A DNA stretch of 16,762 bases from Opitutia bacterium UBA7374 (GTDB lineage: Bacteria > Verrucomicrobiota > Verrucomicrobiia > Opitutales > Coraliomargaritaceae), in assembly GCA_002469895.1 (NCBI GenBank), contig DKOA01000005.1:1-16762 (forward strand). The letters run 5' to 3'. Both the position numbers and the translations under genes were made by a program. Of this stretch, positions 1-8,354 are shown piece after piece. The notes beneath the pieces are model-generated. The model did not search any database and had not been told where the DNA came from. It saw only the letters and a list, made by a program, of their open reading frames with translations. The number at the start of each line of letters is the position of its first letter. Within the stretch, counting starts at the first letter, position 1.

Positions 1-1
1 C

Positions 2-610
2 GATATCAACAGCGACGGGGTGGTCGATTCCCGCGATGTTGTCGAGGTCGTCGAAGCCGCGTCTTCCGGTGCCACAGCTGGTGCAGTTGAAGCCGCTGTT
101 GAAGCCGGGGCCAATTCTCAACAAGTTGCTGCAGCCGTAGAATCGGCATCTTCGGGTGCCACCTCGGGTGCCGTTCAAGCCGCGGTGGATACGGGGACCG
201 ATGCAATCGATGTAGCAGAAGCGGCCTCTTCAGGGGCCACTTCGGGTGCCATTCAAGCTGCGGTGGATACAGGATCCAGTGTAACGGATGCCGCTGAAGC
301 CGCATCATCCGGTTCCACTACTGGTGCAATTGAGGGCGCAGAAGCCTCCGGTGCTGATGTGAACACAGTTGCCGACGCAGCATCGGCCGGTGCGACCACA
401 GGGGCCGTCGAAGGCGCAGAATCTTCCGGAGTAAACGTAACGGACGTTGTGGATGCAGCGACTACAGGTTCAAATGATGCGCAGGATGCTGCCGGCACAA
501 ACACGGAACCAGACACTGGCGAAGGCCCTGTCGTGACCCCTGAACCTGAAGATGATCCGTCTGTGCAAGTGCCGAGTGAATCCGACCGAAGTCCTGAGAA
601 TAGAGGCTAA
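2..610 (+). CDS. C-terminal part of a secreted-type protein with a dockerin/EF-hand-like loop and 26-residue Ala/Gly repeats (5' partial)
   Basis: The frame is open from base 2, so the gene begins left of the window; a GTG at 20 is in frame but lies inside the calcium loop and is not a believable start. The first visible residues, DINSDGVVDSRDVVEVVEAA, match the calcium-binding loop of dockerin type I and EF-hand domains, with acidic or polar residues at loop positions 1, 3, 5, 9 and 12 and Gly at 6. Next come six tandem units built on the pattern (E/D)AASSGATSGA(V/I). The last ~35 residues are an acidic, Pro-rich, probably disordered tail. No membrane segment or sorting signal is visible at the C-terminus. 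The upstream catalytic or binding part is missing, so the function is unknown. A calcium-stabilised repeat in an extracellular protein is an inference. The gene is followed by a strong terminator. Confidence 0.75.
   Translation, partial: DINSDGVVDSRDVVEVVEAASSGATAGAVEAAVEAGANSQQVAAAVESASSGATSGAVQAAVDTGTDAIDVAEAASSGATSGAIQAAVDTGSSVTDAAEAASSGSTTGAIEGAEASGADVNTVADAASAGATTGAVEGAESSGVNVTDVVDAATTGSNDAQDAAGTNTEPDTGEGPVVTPEPEDDPSVQVPSESDRSPENRG
59..496 (+). repeat. Tandem 78-bp coding repeat, about six units
   Basis: Units start at 59, 146, 224, 302, 380 and 458. The first is 87 bp (29 codons), the next four are exactly 78 bp (26 codons), and the sixth is cut short and diverges near 496. Units 2 and 3 are the most alike at DNA level, while units 4 and 5 share the variant GAIEGAE/GAVEGAE. 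This points to stepwise duplication in frame. Each protein unit seems to consist of two half-units, each beginning xAA and carrying a Gly, which suggests two short helices or turns per repeat. Confidence 0.85.
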
Positions 611-636
611 TCATCGAGATACACACCATTCTCATC

Positions 637-661
637 AACCCCGGTTCGCCGGGGTTTTTTT
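637..661 (+). terminator. Rho-independent terminator with TTCG loop
   Basis: A perfect 8-bp stem, AACCCCGG (637-644) and CCGGGGTT (649-656), encloses a TTCG tetraloop and runs into an uninterrupted T tract ending at 661. It lies 26 bp after the stop of the repeat-protein gene and points the same way. The complementary strand has no U tract after the stem, so it does not obviously serve the convergent valS gene. Confidence 0.9.
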
Positions 662-716
662 GTATCTCATATATTCCGACCTCATCGAAATGATGCCCGG
701 AAAGTCGCTTCCAAAG

Positions 717-3455
717 CTATAGGCTTAGCAAAATACGACGCGTTTCGTCGCGCTTTTGAGAGGTCTCCGCAAGCTGCTTGCGGGCCCCCTCAACAACCTG
801 CGCAGGCGCACTCTCGGTAAACTTCGGATTCCTCAACTTGCCTTCACCGGCTGCCACCAATTTGTCCAGCTTTGCCAACTCCTTGCTCAGGCGTGCCCTC
901 TCCGCTTCCACATCGATAGAACTTCCGAGGTCCAGATAAATCGTCCCAAGCGGTGTAACCGCAGCGGGCAGGCCATCCGTCGCTTCTGCATCTGCAGACT
1001 CCAGTCGTCCGAGTCCGGCCAGCGTGCAAACAAGTCCGCTGTTCGCCGCAACCGTATTTGCAGCCTCGCCTTCGGATCCGTAAAAAATGACCACATCGCG
1101 CTTGCTCGCTAAATTATATTTTGCCTTTAACCCACGCACTTCCGAGATCAACCCATTCAGTTGAATAACGCGCTGCACGGCGTCCACATCAGTCTGCAGA
1201 TGCGCGCCAACGGTCGATAGATTCAGGTTACCCGCATTTTGAATAAATGAAACTGCGGTCGCATAACCAAGAGACTCCCACAATTCCTCAGTAATATGAG
1301 GAATCACCGGGTTGGCCAAGAGAAGCACCTGCCGTAAAATCAAATCCTGAATGGCCAAGCAATTATCCCGCATAGCCGCTTCTCCCTTAAGCTTCCCTTT
1401 CGAAGCCTCTACATACCAGTCACAAAAATCACTCCAGAAGAACGAGTAGATATGATGCGTCAACGGAGCCAGTTCATAGCCCGTAAAACACTTCGCCACA
1501 TCTGCCGTAGCCTCCTCTAAGCGAGCCACAATCCAGTGGTCGTAATCATCCATCAGGGTCGGATCGATTCGATGAACAATCGCCTTAAAACTCGAATTGT
1601 CTCCCATCGGACCAGACATCTGACGAAAGCGGGCCGCATTCCAGAGCTTGTTGCAAAAATTTCGACCTATCTGAATACGATCCTCCGAAAAGAGAATATC
1701 CGAACCACTGGGAGCTATGTTACATATCCCAAAACGCAGTCCATCAGCCCCGAATTTCGCAATCAAATCCAGAGGATCCGGCGAATTCCCCAGAGACTTC
1801 GACATCTTGCGTCCTTTCTCATCCCGGATCAATCCATGGATGTAGACATTCTTAAAAGGAATACGCCGCGCAATCGCCTCATCCGATAGTTCTTTTCGAT
1901 TTTCTCCGTACAACTCCAGGCCGGCCATAATCATACGTGCCACCCAAAAGAAAATAATGTCAAAGCCCGTAACCAAAGTTGAAGTCGGGTACCAGTAGTC
2001 CAGTTCCTTCTGCTCATCCGCATCCGGCTGCGGCCAGCCGAGATTAGCCATCGGCCAAAGATAGGAAGATGCCCAGGTATCCAGTACATCTGCCTCCTGT
2101 TCCCAGTTTTCCGGGTCTGCCGGGCCTTCCACCGAGACGTGCACTTGCTCCGGGTCTTCAAAATTAAGGTCAGCACGATCGATCCCCTTGCGGTACCAGA
2201 CTGGAATCCGATGACCCCACCAGAGTTGACGACTGATACACCAATCCTGAATCCCGTTTAACCAGTGCAGGTAAGTCTTTTTCCAACGATCGGGATGAAA
2301 CTGTATAATACCCGCTTCTACAGCGCGCTTGGCGGCTTCCACTTTAGGGTATTGTAAGAACCATTGCTCCGAAAGGCGGGGTTCAATCGGCACATCACCC
2401 CGTTCGGAAAAGCCTACCGTGTTTTCGTAGGGCTCTCTCTCGAGAAGAAGACCCATCCCATCCAGCTTCTCTGCCGCCTTCTTTCTTGCTTCAAAACGAT
2501 CCATCCCGGCGAAATCTTCTCCCGCCAGCTGATTCAAGCGGCCATCATGATCGATCACTTCAATAAGCGCCAAGTTGTGCCGCTGCCCGATCTCAAAGTC
2601 ATTCTTGTCATGCGCAGGCGTCACTTTTAGGCAGCCTGTGCCAAATTCACGGTCTACGTAGGCATCGCCGATGATCGGGATCGCTGCCTTTGGGAAAGGA
2701 CGCCATACCGACTTTCCGATCAAATGTTTATAGCGTTCATCTTCCGGGTGCACAGCGACTGCAGAATCTCCCATCAGCGTCTCCGGACGGGTCGTGGAAA
2801 TTTCCAAATGGGTACGCTCGCCATCCGGCTCGACCAATTCATAGCGCATTTTATAGAAAAAGCCATTCTGCGGCTTCATATTGACCTCCTCATCAGAGAT
2901 CGCCGTGTGCGTAGCGGGGCACCAGTTAACCATCCGTTGGCCACGGTAAATGTAACCCCGCTTGTACAAATCTACAAAAGCACGCAACACCGCCTTCGAA
3001 TAATCCTCATCCAGGGTAAAACTCGTCCGCTCCCAATCGCAGGAAGCGCCCAGCTTTTGCAGTTGATTTAATATAACACCACCGGATTGCTCCCGAAATT
3101 CCCATACCTTTTCAAGAAAAGCCTCCCGGCCGAGTTCATACTTGTTTGGCTCACCAGCCTCGCGCAACTGCCTCTCTACCTTGGTCTGCGTAGCGATACC
3201 GGCATGATCTGTCCCCGGTTGCCAGAGCACCGATTTCCCCTCCAATCGCGCCCGACGTATAAATATGTCCTGCAAGGTATTATCCAAAACATGGCCCATA
3301 TGCAGCATCCCGGTCACATTCGGTGGCGGAATCATGATACAGTACGGCGCGCGCGCCGGATCAACACGGGCACGGAAACAACCGGACTCGAGCCACTTAT
3401 CATACCACCGTGGCTCCACCTCTGCAGGATCGTAGGCTTTTGCAATATCAGACAT
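717..3455 (-). CDS. valS: Valyl-tRNA synthetase
   Basis: Charges tRNA-Val with valine in the cytoplasm and edits mischarged threonine. The 912-residue product has the usual bacterial length. Visible class I signatures are PPPNVTGMLHMGH with the HIGH motif as HMGH (residues 52-55) and GRKMSKSLGN with KMSKS at 550-554. The CP1 editing domain is seen in TTRPETLMGD (221-230) and GTGCLKVTPAHDKNDFE (272-288). LWWGHRIPVW (411-420) and TGFDIIFFWVARMIM (~496-510) are ValRS-typical. The last ~65 residues are charged and Leu-rich, fitting the C-terminal coiled-coil arm that contacts tRNA. The start gives MSDIAKAYDPAEVEPRWYDKW, the normal N-terminus of the family. There is no clear Shine-Dalgarno. The gene stands alone, convergent with the repeat-protein gene and divergent from the dehydrogenase-like gene. 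Confidence 0.98.
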   Translation of the reverse strand: MSDIAKAYDPAEVEPRWYDKWLESGCFRARVDPARAPYCIMIPPPNVTGMLHMGHVLDNTLQDIFIRRARLEGKSVLWQPGTDHAGIATQTKVERQLREAGEPNKYELGREAFLEKVWEFREQSGGVILNQLQKLGASCDWERTSFTLDEDYSKAVLRAFVDLYKRGYIYRGQRMVNWCPATHTAISDEEVNMKPQNGFFYKMRYELVEPDGERTHLEISTTRPETLMGDSAVAVHPEDERYKHLIGKSVWRPFPKAAIPIIGDAYVDREFGTGCLKVTPAHDKNDFEIGQRHNLALIEVIDHDGRLNQLAGEDFAGMDRFEARKKAAEKLDGMGLLLEREPYENTVGFSERGDVPIEPRLSEQWFLQYPKVEAAKRAVEAGIIQFHPDRWKKTYLHWLNGIQDWCISRQLWWGHRIPVWYRKGIDRADLNFEDPEQVHVSVEGPADPENWEQEADVLDTWASSYLWPMANLGWPQPDADEQKELDYWYPTSTLVTGFDIIFFWVARMIMAGLELYGENRKELSDEAIARRIPFKNVYIHGLIRDEKGRKMSKSLGNSPDPLDLIAKFGADGLRFGICNIAPSGSDILFSEDRIQIGRNFCNKLWNAARFRQMSGPMGDNSSFKAIVHRIDPTLMDDYDHWIVARLEEATADVAKCFTGYELAPLTHHIYSFFWSDFCDWYVEASKGKLKGEAAMRDNCLAIQDLILRQVLLLANPVIPHITEELWESLGYATAVSFIQNAGNLNLSTVGAHLQTDVDAVQRVIQLNGLISEVRGLKAKYNLASKRDVVIFYGSEGEAANTVAANSGLVCTLAGLGRLESADAEATDGLPAAVTPLGTIYLDLGSSIDVEAERARLSKELAKLDKLVAAGEGKLRNPKFTESAPAQVVEGARKQLAETSQKRDETRRILLSL

Positions 3456-3556
3456 TATTCGCAGGTAATTAGCTGTCCTACGCTGGCTCTGCGCACACTT
3501 CTTTCAAGCCCAATGTCAGCTTGTAATGACCGACCCTCCCGGAGCGTTCTGTTAGA

Positions 3557-4321
3557 ATGCAATCAAACACCCCCGAAAAATGTATCGTTATCGGCGGAAT
3601 CAGCGGCGGAATCGGTTCGACCCTCGCTGCCTCCCTTCACAAGCAGGAAGCCTTGCTTTGTGGCTATGCCCGCTCCGCAGACAAACTACAGGCACTCGAA
3701 GCCGATTTGCCCGGCATCCAAACACAAGTCCTCGACGCGACTGAGCCAGAGGCAATCAACGCCTTTATTAACCAAACCATCGCAAATCATGGCCGGATAG
3801 ACGCTTACGTCCACGCCATCGGCTCCATCCTGATCAAACCGGCTCACCTGACCTCTCCGGAAAACTGGGCACAAACTCTTCAAACCAATCTTTCCAGCGC
3901 CTTCTACGCACTCTCTGCAGTTGCCAAACACATGCAGAAACAGCCCGGCGGTGGCACCTGTCTCTTTTTCAGTACCGCTGCGGCCCAAACCGGTATCGCC
4001 AACCACGAGGCCATCGCGGCAGCCAAGGGTGGCATCGAAGCCATGGTGCGGTCCGCCGCGGCGACCTACGCACCACGTGGTATCCGGATCAATGCCATCG
4101 CCCCAAGTCTGACCGACACCCCACTGGCCAAACCCATCATTTCCAGCGAACAAGCCCTCCAAATCTCCAAACGCATGCACCCTCTAGGCGATATTGCACA
4201 CTCCGGAGATGTCGCCAGTCTGGCAGATTGGCTACTCAGCGAGTCCGCTCGCTTTGTTACCGGGCAGGTTTTTGTCATCGATGGCGGCTTGTCCACCATT
4301 GTGCCCAAGCCACGCGCCTAG
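3557..4321 (+). CDS. SDR-family oxidoreductase-like protein with an altered active site
   Basis: A 254-residue Rossmann-fold protein of short-chain dehydrogenase/reductase type. The nucleotide-binding motif GGISGGIG is at 13-20, and the C-terminal FVTGQVFVIDGG (233-244) is FabG-like. The usual YxxxK site reads IAAAK (153-157), so Lys157 is kept but the catalytic Tyr is Ile. Aligned instead with the enoyl-ACP reductase spacing (Y-x6-K), the Tyr position is His150. Ser139/Thr140 occupy the catalytic Ser region, and AIGS replaces the usual NAG. It may reduce a substrate by a variant mechanism, be a binding protein, or belong to an atypical SDR subgroup; the substrate cannot be told. GGAG at 3541-3544 lies 12 nt before the ATG. 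The exported protein gene downstream begins only 3 nt after the stop, so the two are probably one transcript. Confidence 0.85.
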   Translation: MQSNTPEKCIVIGGISGGIGSTLAASLHKQEALLCGYARSADKLQALEADLPGIQTQVLDATEPEAINAFINQTIANHGRIDAYVHAIGSILIKPAHLTSPENWAQTLQTNLSSAFYALSAVAKHMQKQPGGGTCLFFSTAAAQTGIANHEAIAAAKGGIEAMVRSAAATYAPRGIRINAIAPSLTDTPLAKPIISSEQALQISKRMHPLGDIAHSGDVASLADWLLSESARFVTGQVFVIDGGLSTIVPKPRA

Positions 4322-4324
4322 ATA

Positions 4325-4858
4325 ATGCGCCTGGCCAGTCAGCTGCTAGCAATTCTGGCACTCATCATACCCGTCAGTCTACAGAGCGATACACTAGAGA
4401 AAGAAGACTTAACATTGCAGCTTCGCGGTAGTTGCCGCTACCTACACCACGGCATTTTTAAAGTCTATGAAGCTTCCCTGCTGGCCCCCCATGACGCCAC
4501 AACTGAAACTTTGCTCTCCGCAGATTGCCCCTTCGAATTACACTTGCACTACCTCCGCGACGTCAAAAAAACTACCGTCCTGCGGTCTGCCAACCGGATG
4601 CTCGAAAAAAACCTCTTGCCCGCCCAATTGGAGGCAATCAGTGAGCGCGTCACCCAACTCCACGACACCTACACCGAAATCAGTAAAGGGGATCGGGCAA
4701 TCCTTCGTTTTCACCCGAAAAAAGGAACCACCTTTATTTATAACGACGAACAACGCATCCAAATTCGAGGCAAAGAATTCGCAAAATACTATTTCAGTAT
4801 CTGGCTCGGCGCAAAACCGGTTTCACCGAACATGAGAGACCGCCTCCTCAATCGCTGA
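4325..4858 (+). CDS. Exported chalcone-isomerase-like domain protein
   Basis: A 177-residue protein with a short N-terminal signal peptide: one basic residue, a Leu/Ile/Ala-rich core over residues 4-18, and likely cleavage near residue 20. The mature part resembles the bacterial chalcone-isomerase-like family, with LRGSCRYLHHGIFKVYEASL near the N-terminus (about 33-52), a central FELHLHYLRDV stretch, and the C-terminal pattern FIYNDEQRIQIRGKEF...FSIWLGAKPVSPNMRDRLL. Bacterial members are periplasmic proteins of unclear function, and chalcone isomerase activity should not be assumed. Two cysteines (about residues 37 and 68) could form a disulfide after export. The family call rests on motif memory, with no profile search behind it. 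It lies 3 nt behind the SDR-like gene, which suggests co-expression. Confidence 0.75.
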   Translation: MRLASQLLAILALIIPVSLQSDTLEKEDLTLQLRGSCRYLHHGIFKVYEASLLAPHDATTETLLSADCPFELHLHYLRDVKKTTVLRSANRMLEKNLLPAQLEAISERVTQLHDTYTEISKGDRAILRFHPKKGTTFIYNDEQRIQIRGKEFAKYYFSIWLGAKPVSPNMRDRLLNR

Positions 4859-4882
4859 TTGCCGACAAAAGAAATCTCCAGA

Positions 4883-4911
4883 TTGCCCTGTGGAAGGAAA
4901 GCCGCTATTTA
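4883..4911 (+). promoter_or_regulatory. Possible sigma-70-type promoter of the pdh cluster
   Basis: TTGCCC (4883-4888) and TATTTA (4906-4911) are separated by exactly 17 nt in the 82-94 nt gap between the exported-protein gene and pdhA. The -35 box matches four of six consensus bases and the -10 only three, so this is a tentative call. A second TTGTCA at 4913-4918 has no good -10 at the right distance. Confidence 0.3.
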
Positions 4912-4952
4912 CTTGTCATCGGCACCAATAATGCAAACTAATGAGCTTAGGT

Positions 4953-6059
4953 ATGGCCACTACGCAGAAAAAAACCGCCACAGCAGATAAAACGAAGGGA
5001 GCCAAACAAGCTGACTTCGTCGCTGCGCCCGTCAACGCTAAGCTCTCCACGGAAGAGAAGCTCACACTGTATCGCACCATAGTCGGCATTCGCCGTTTTG
5101 AGGAGCGTTCACTGCAAGCCTATAATCAGGGAAAGATCGGTGGATTTCTTCATCTCTATATCGGGCAAGAAGCAGTCGCTGCGGGGATCACCTCTCTAAT
5201 GGGCCCCAACGACCACATTATAACCGCCTACCGCGACCACGGACACGCTCTTGCAGTCGGCATGTCGATGAACGAATGTATGGCCGAAATGTTTGGCAAG
5301 CACACCGGTTGCTCCAAAGGAAAGGGCGGCTCCATGCACTTCTTTGCCCCGGATAAAAACTTCTGGGGAGGCCACGGTATCGTAGCCGGCCAGACCCCCC
5401 TCGGCGCTGGCCTCGCCTTCGCCCTAAAATATAAAGGCCTGCACGGTTGCTGCGTCTGTTTCCTTGGTGATGGTGCGGTCAATCAAGGTGCCTTTATGGA
5501 AACGCTGAATCTTGTTTCTCTTTGGGATATCCCCGTCGTCTTCGTCATCGAAAATAACGGCTACTCTATGGGCACCAGCCTCGAACGCTCTTCCGCCGAA
5601 AAAGAATTGGCCAGTCGAGCCGAGGGCTTCGGCATCGAGTGGGAGTCCTGTGACGGGCATGACGTATTCGAAGTGCGCGAAGTTGCCGACCGTGCAATGA
5701 CCCGCGCCCGCGACAGCCATAAACCTTTCCTTCTTGAAATCCGCACCTACCGTTACCGAGGACACTCCGTAGCCGATGCGAACCACGAGAAATATCGGAC
5801 CAAAGAAGAAATCGAGGAATATAAGAAGAATAAAGACCCGATCAATGTCCTCAAAGAACAACTACTGAGCGACGGCACGTTGACTGAAGACCTTGCGAAA
5901 GAAATCAGTAACGAGAAAAAAGCGGAAGCCGATGCCTCTGCCAAATTCGCTGAGGACAGCCCGGTAGCCCCACGCAGCGAAATCCAAACGGATGTCTACT
6001 GGGAAGTCGATAACGACACCGAAGGCCGCCTCAAGGGCAGCTATTTCTTCAACGACTAG
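4953..6059 (+). CDS. pdhA: Pyruvate dehydrogenase E1 component, alpha subunit
   Basis: Thiamine-diphosphate-dependent decarboxylation of pyruvate; it forms the E1 heterotetramer with the next gene's product. From the ATG at 4953 the product has 368 residues, the usual length. Motifs seen: GKGGSMHFF, then GGHGIVAGQTPLGAGLA, and the TPP/Mg motif GDGAVNQGAF (starting at about residue 172) ending in IENNGYSMGT. The regulatory-loop region reads YRYRGHSVADANHEKYRTKEE. An in-frame ATG at 4941 would add four residues (MSLG) and cannot be excluded, as neither start has a clear Shine-Dalgarno. The first ~25 residues are Lys/Ala/Thr-rich and look disordered. The E1-beta gene follows after 27 nt. Confidence 0.96.
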   Translation: MATTQKKTATADKTKGAKQADFVAAPVNAKLSTEEKLTLYRTIVGIRRFEERSLQAYNQGKIGGFLHLYIGQEAVAAGITSLMGPNDHIITAYRDHGHALAVGMSMNECMAEMFGKHTGCSKGKGGSMHFFAPDKNFWGGHGIVAGQTPLGAGLAFALKYKGLHGCCVCFLGDGAVNQGAFMETLNLVSLWDIPVVFVIENNGYSMGTSLERSSAEKELASRAEGFGIEWESCDGHDVFEVREVADRAMTRARDSHKPFLLEIRTYRYRGHSVADANHEKYRTKEEIEEYKKNKDPINVLKEQLLSDGTLTEDLAKEISNEKKAEADASAKFAEDSPVAPRSEIQTDVYWEVDNDTEGRLKGSYFFND

Positions 6060-6086
6060 ACAATCGAAACCGAACTCTCTTTTACC

Positions 6087-7064
6087 ATGCCACGCATCAC
6101 TTACCGCGAAGCTATCAAGCAAGCACTCTCTGAAGAAATCGAGCGCGACGAAAATGTCTGCATCATGGGCGAGGAAGTCGCCCAGTATAATGGTGCCTAT
6201 AAAGTCACCGAAGGCATGTGGGATAAATACGGAGACAAGCGTATTATCGACACGCCCATCTCTGAAGCCGCTTTTTCCGGCCTCGCGATCGGTGCCTCCG
6301 CACTCGGCATCCGTCCTGTCATCGAAATGATGTTCATGTCCTTTAGCTACGTCGCATTCGATCAGCTTTTTAATAATGCATCGTTCTGTCGCTATATGTC
6401 CGGCGGTCTAATGAATGTCCCCATCGTCGTGCGCGGCCCGGCCAATGGCGGAACCAACGTCGGCGCCACTCATTCCCACACCCCGGAAAATCTCGTAGCC
6501 AATCATCCGGGCCTCAAAGTCGTCTGTCCTTCCAACGCCTATGACGCAAAAGGCCTAATGAAAGCTGCGATCCGTGACAACGACCCCGTATTCGTTATGG
6601 AAAACACCCTCCTTTACGGACAGGAATGGGAAGTCCCAGAAGAAGAATATATCGTTGAACTCGGCGTTGCTAATATTCTCAAAGAGGGTACCGACATGAC
6701 CATCGTCTCGCACGGACGTTGCGCCATGATCGCACTCGAAGCCGCAAAGACCCTCGAAGAAACGCACGGCATTTCTGCTGAACTCATCGACCTGCGCTCT
6801 ATCCGTCCACTCGACGAAGAAACTATCCTCGAATCCGTCAGAAAAACCGGACGCGCACTACTCGTCGAAGAAAACAAGCCCTACTGCGGAGTCGACGCTC
6901 AGATCTCCCACCTTATTCAGTACAAAGCATTCGATTACCTCGACGCTCCCATCCACCGCGTCTCGGCCATCGATGCCCCACAGGTTTACGCCAAGCCACT
7001 CGAGGACTGGCAGATCCCCAACGAGGAACGCATCATCGAACGCGCCCTCGCACTGATGGAATAA
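6087..7064 (+). CDS. pdhB: Pyruvate dehydrogenase E1 component, beta subunit
   Basis: Partner of the alpha subunit in the E1 enzyme. The 325-residue product has the typical length and a canonical N-terminus (MPRITYREAIKQALSEEIER). Family landmarks are VCIMGEEVAQYNGAYKVTEG (24-43), RIIDTPISEAAFSGLAIGA (52-70, with Glu60 at the position that activates TPP), and GGTNVGATHSHTPEN (121-135). The C-terminal transketolase domain is present, with ELIDLRSIRPLDEETI and LVEENKPYCG. The alpha/beta split and sequence style are of the alpha2beta2 class rather than the single-chain AceE type. The 27-nt leader after pdhA has no Shine-Dalgarno. The branched-chain oxoacid enzyme is a homologous alternative, but the clustering and sequence favour pyruvate. 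Confidence 0.96.
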   Translation: MPRITYREAIKQALSEEIERDENVCIMGEEVAQYNGAYKVTEGMWDKYGDKRIIDTPISEAAFSGLAIGASALGIRPVIEMMFMSFSYVAFDQLFNNASFCRYMSGGLMNVPIVVRGPANGGTNVGATHSHTPENLVANHPGLKVVCPSNAYDAKGLMKAAIRDNDPVFVMENTLLYGQEWEVPEEEYIVELGVANILKEGTDMTIVSHGRCAMIALEAAKTLEETHGISAELIDLRSIRPLDEETILESVRKTGRALLVEENKPYCGVDAQISHLIQYKAFDYLDAPIHRVSAIDAPQVYAKPLEDWQIPNEERIIERALALME

Positions 7065-7103
7065 AAGACGACTATCTTATAAACTACAACCCAGACACTT
7101 ACA

Positions 7104-8354
7104 ATGGCTACACTCATCGACATGCCCAAACTCAGCGATACCATGACCGTAGGCACACTGGTCAACTGGTTGAAAAACGAGGGCGACCCGGTCTCCAACG
7201 GCGACATGATCGCCGAAGTTGAGACCGATAAGGCCACCATGGAAGTCGAGTGTTTTGAAGACGGCGTCCTTCTCAAACAGTACTGCAGCGCAGGCGATGA
7301 AGTCCCCGTAGGAGGTGCCATCGCTGCCATTGGTGAAGCCGGCGAAGACGCACCGGAAGTCGATTCGACACCGGCTCCTGAAGCCGCCGAAGAAGCCGCA
7401 CCAGCCCCCGCCGAGCCCGCGCCGACCACGCCCGCAGCCGCTCCCACACCCGTTGCCCCGGCAACACCCGCACCGGTCACAGCCAGCGGCCCGGTCAAAG
7501 CCTCTCCCTTAGCTAAAAAAATTGCCGCCGACAAAGGTATCGACCTCGCGGCCATTCAAGGCAGTGGCCCCGGCGGACGAATCGTAAAAGCAGATGTTCT
7601 CGCTGCCGGTAATGCCCCCGCCGCAGCTAGACCAGCGGCACCGGCCATGGAAGCCCTCTCACTCCCGGTTTCCAATATGCGCAAAAGCATCGCCCGCGCA
7701 CTTGTTGGCTCAAAAACACAGGCCCCCCATTTCTATCTTCAAATGGAAGTCGACGGCGCACCGCTGGCCGCCTTCCGCAAAGCAATCAATGCCAAATACG
7801 CCGACCTCCCAAAAGAACAGGGCGGGATCAAATTTTCAGTCAATGACCTCACCCTAAAGGCAGCAGCCGAAGCCGTTCGCCGTGTCCCGGCAATCAACCG
7901 ATCCTGGGAGGGCGAGACCATCCAGCAGCACGCTAACGTTCACCTCGCATTTGGTGTGGCCATCGATGACGGCCTCCTCACACCGGTCATCCGTGCAGCC
8001 GAGTCTAAAAACCTTCACCAAATCAGTGCCGAAGCCAAAACGCTGATCAAAAAGGCGCGCGACAAAAAACTCGCACCCGATGAAATGAGCGGCTCCACCC
8101 TTACAGTCACCAATCTTGGTATGTTCGGCATCTCCGACTTTTACGGAATCATCAATCCCAACAATGCGGCCATCCTCAGCATTGGAGCGACGATCAAGAA
8201 ACCTGTAGTCAATGAGTTCGACCAAATCGTCATCGGGCAGACCATGAAAGTCGGGCTCTCCGGCGACCACCGTACAATAGACGGAGCCGTCGGCGCTCAA
8301 TACCTGCAGGCGCTCAAGGAAATCCTTGAAGCACCCGCTCTCATGCTTATCTGA
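7104..8354 (+). CDS. pdhC: Dihydrolipoamide acetyltransferase, E2 component of pyruvate dehydrogenase
   Basis: The core of the complex: its lipoyl arm takes the acetyl group from E1 and passes it to CoA. In the 416 residues, a single lipoyl domain (1-~80) carries the lipoylated lysine in EVETDKATMEVE (Lys43). A long Ala/Pro-rich linker (~84-128) follows. The E1/E3-binding domain is at ~132-168 (SPLAKKIAADKGIDLAAIQG, GPGGRIVKADVL), then a second short Ala/Pro linker (~169-182). The catalytic domain runs to the end, with the active site GDHRTIDGAVGAQYL (His389, Asp393). One lipoyl domain is the minimal architecture; Proteobacterial AceF often has two or three. The gene lies 39 nt after pdhB, and no E3 gene follows. 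Confidence 0.96.
   Translation: MATLIDMPKLSDTMTVGTLVNWLKNEGDPVSNGDMIAEVETDKATMEVECFEDGVLLKQYCSAGDEVPVGGAIAAIGEAGEDAPEVDSTPAPEAAEEAAPAPAEPAPTTPAAAPTPVAPATPAPVTASGPVKASPLAKKIAADKGIDLAAIQGSGPGGRIVKADVLAAGNAPAAARPAAPAMEALSLPVSNMRKSIARALVGSKTQAPHFYLQMEVDGAPLAAFRKAINAKYADLPKEQGGIKFSVNDLTLKAAAEAVRRVPAINRSWEGETIQQHANVHLAFGVAIDDGLLTPVIRAAESKNLHQISAEAKTLIKKARDKKLAPDEMSGSTLTVTNLGMFGISDFYGIINPNNAAILSIGATIKKPVVNEFDQIVIGQTMKVGLSGDHRTIDGAVGAQYLQALKEILEAPALMLI

Noticed and set aside
253..516. Minus-strand open frame across the repeat region
   Set aside because: The repeats create open frames on both strands; the plus frame holds the calcium loop, a stop and a terminator, while the minus frame has none of these.
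3686..4180. A 164-codon open frame on the minus strand inside the SDR-like gene
   Set aside because: It is the mirror of a well-supported gene, with Gly/Asp-rich sequence typical of antisense frames and no family features.
6986..7555. A 189-codon minus-strand frame rich in Gly/Ala/Ser over the E2 gene start
   Set aside because: Its composition comes from the Ala/Pro linker of E2 read backwards; it also crosses the gap between pdhB and pdhC without any start signal.
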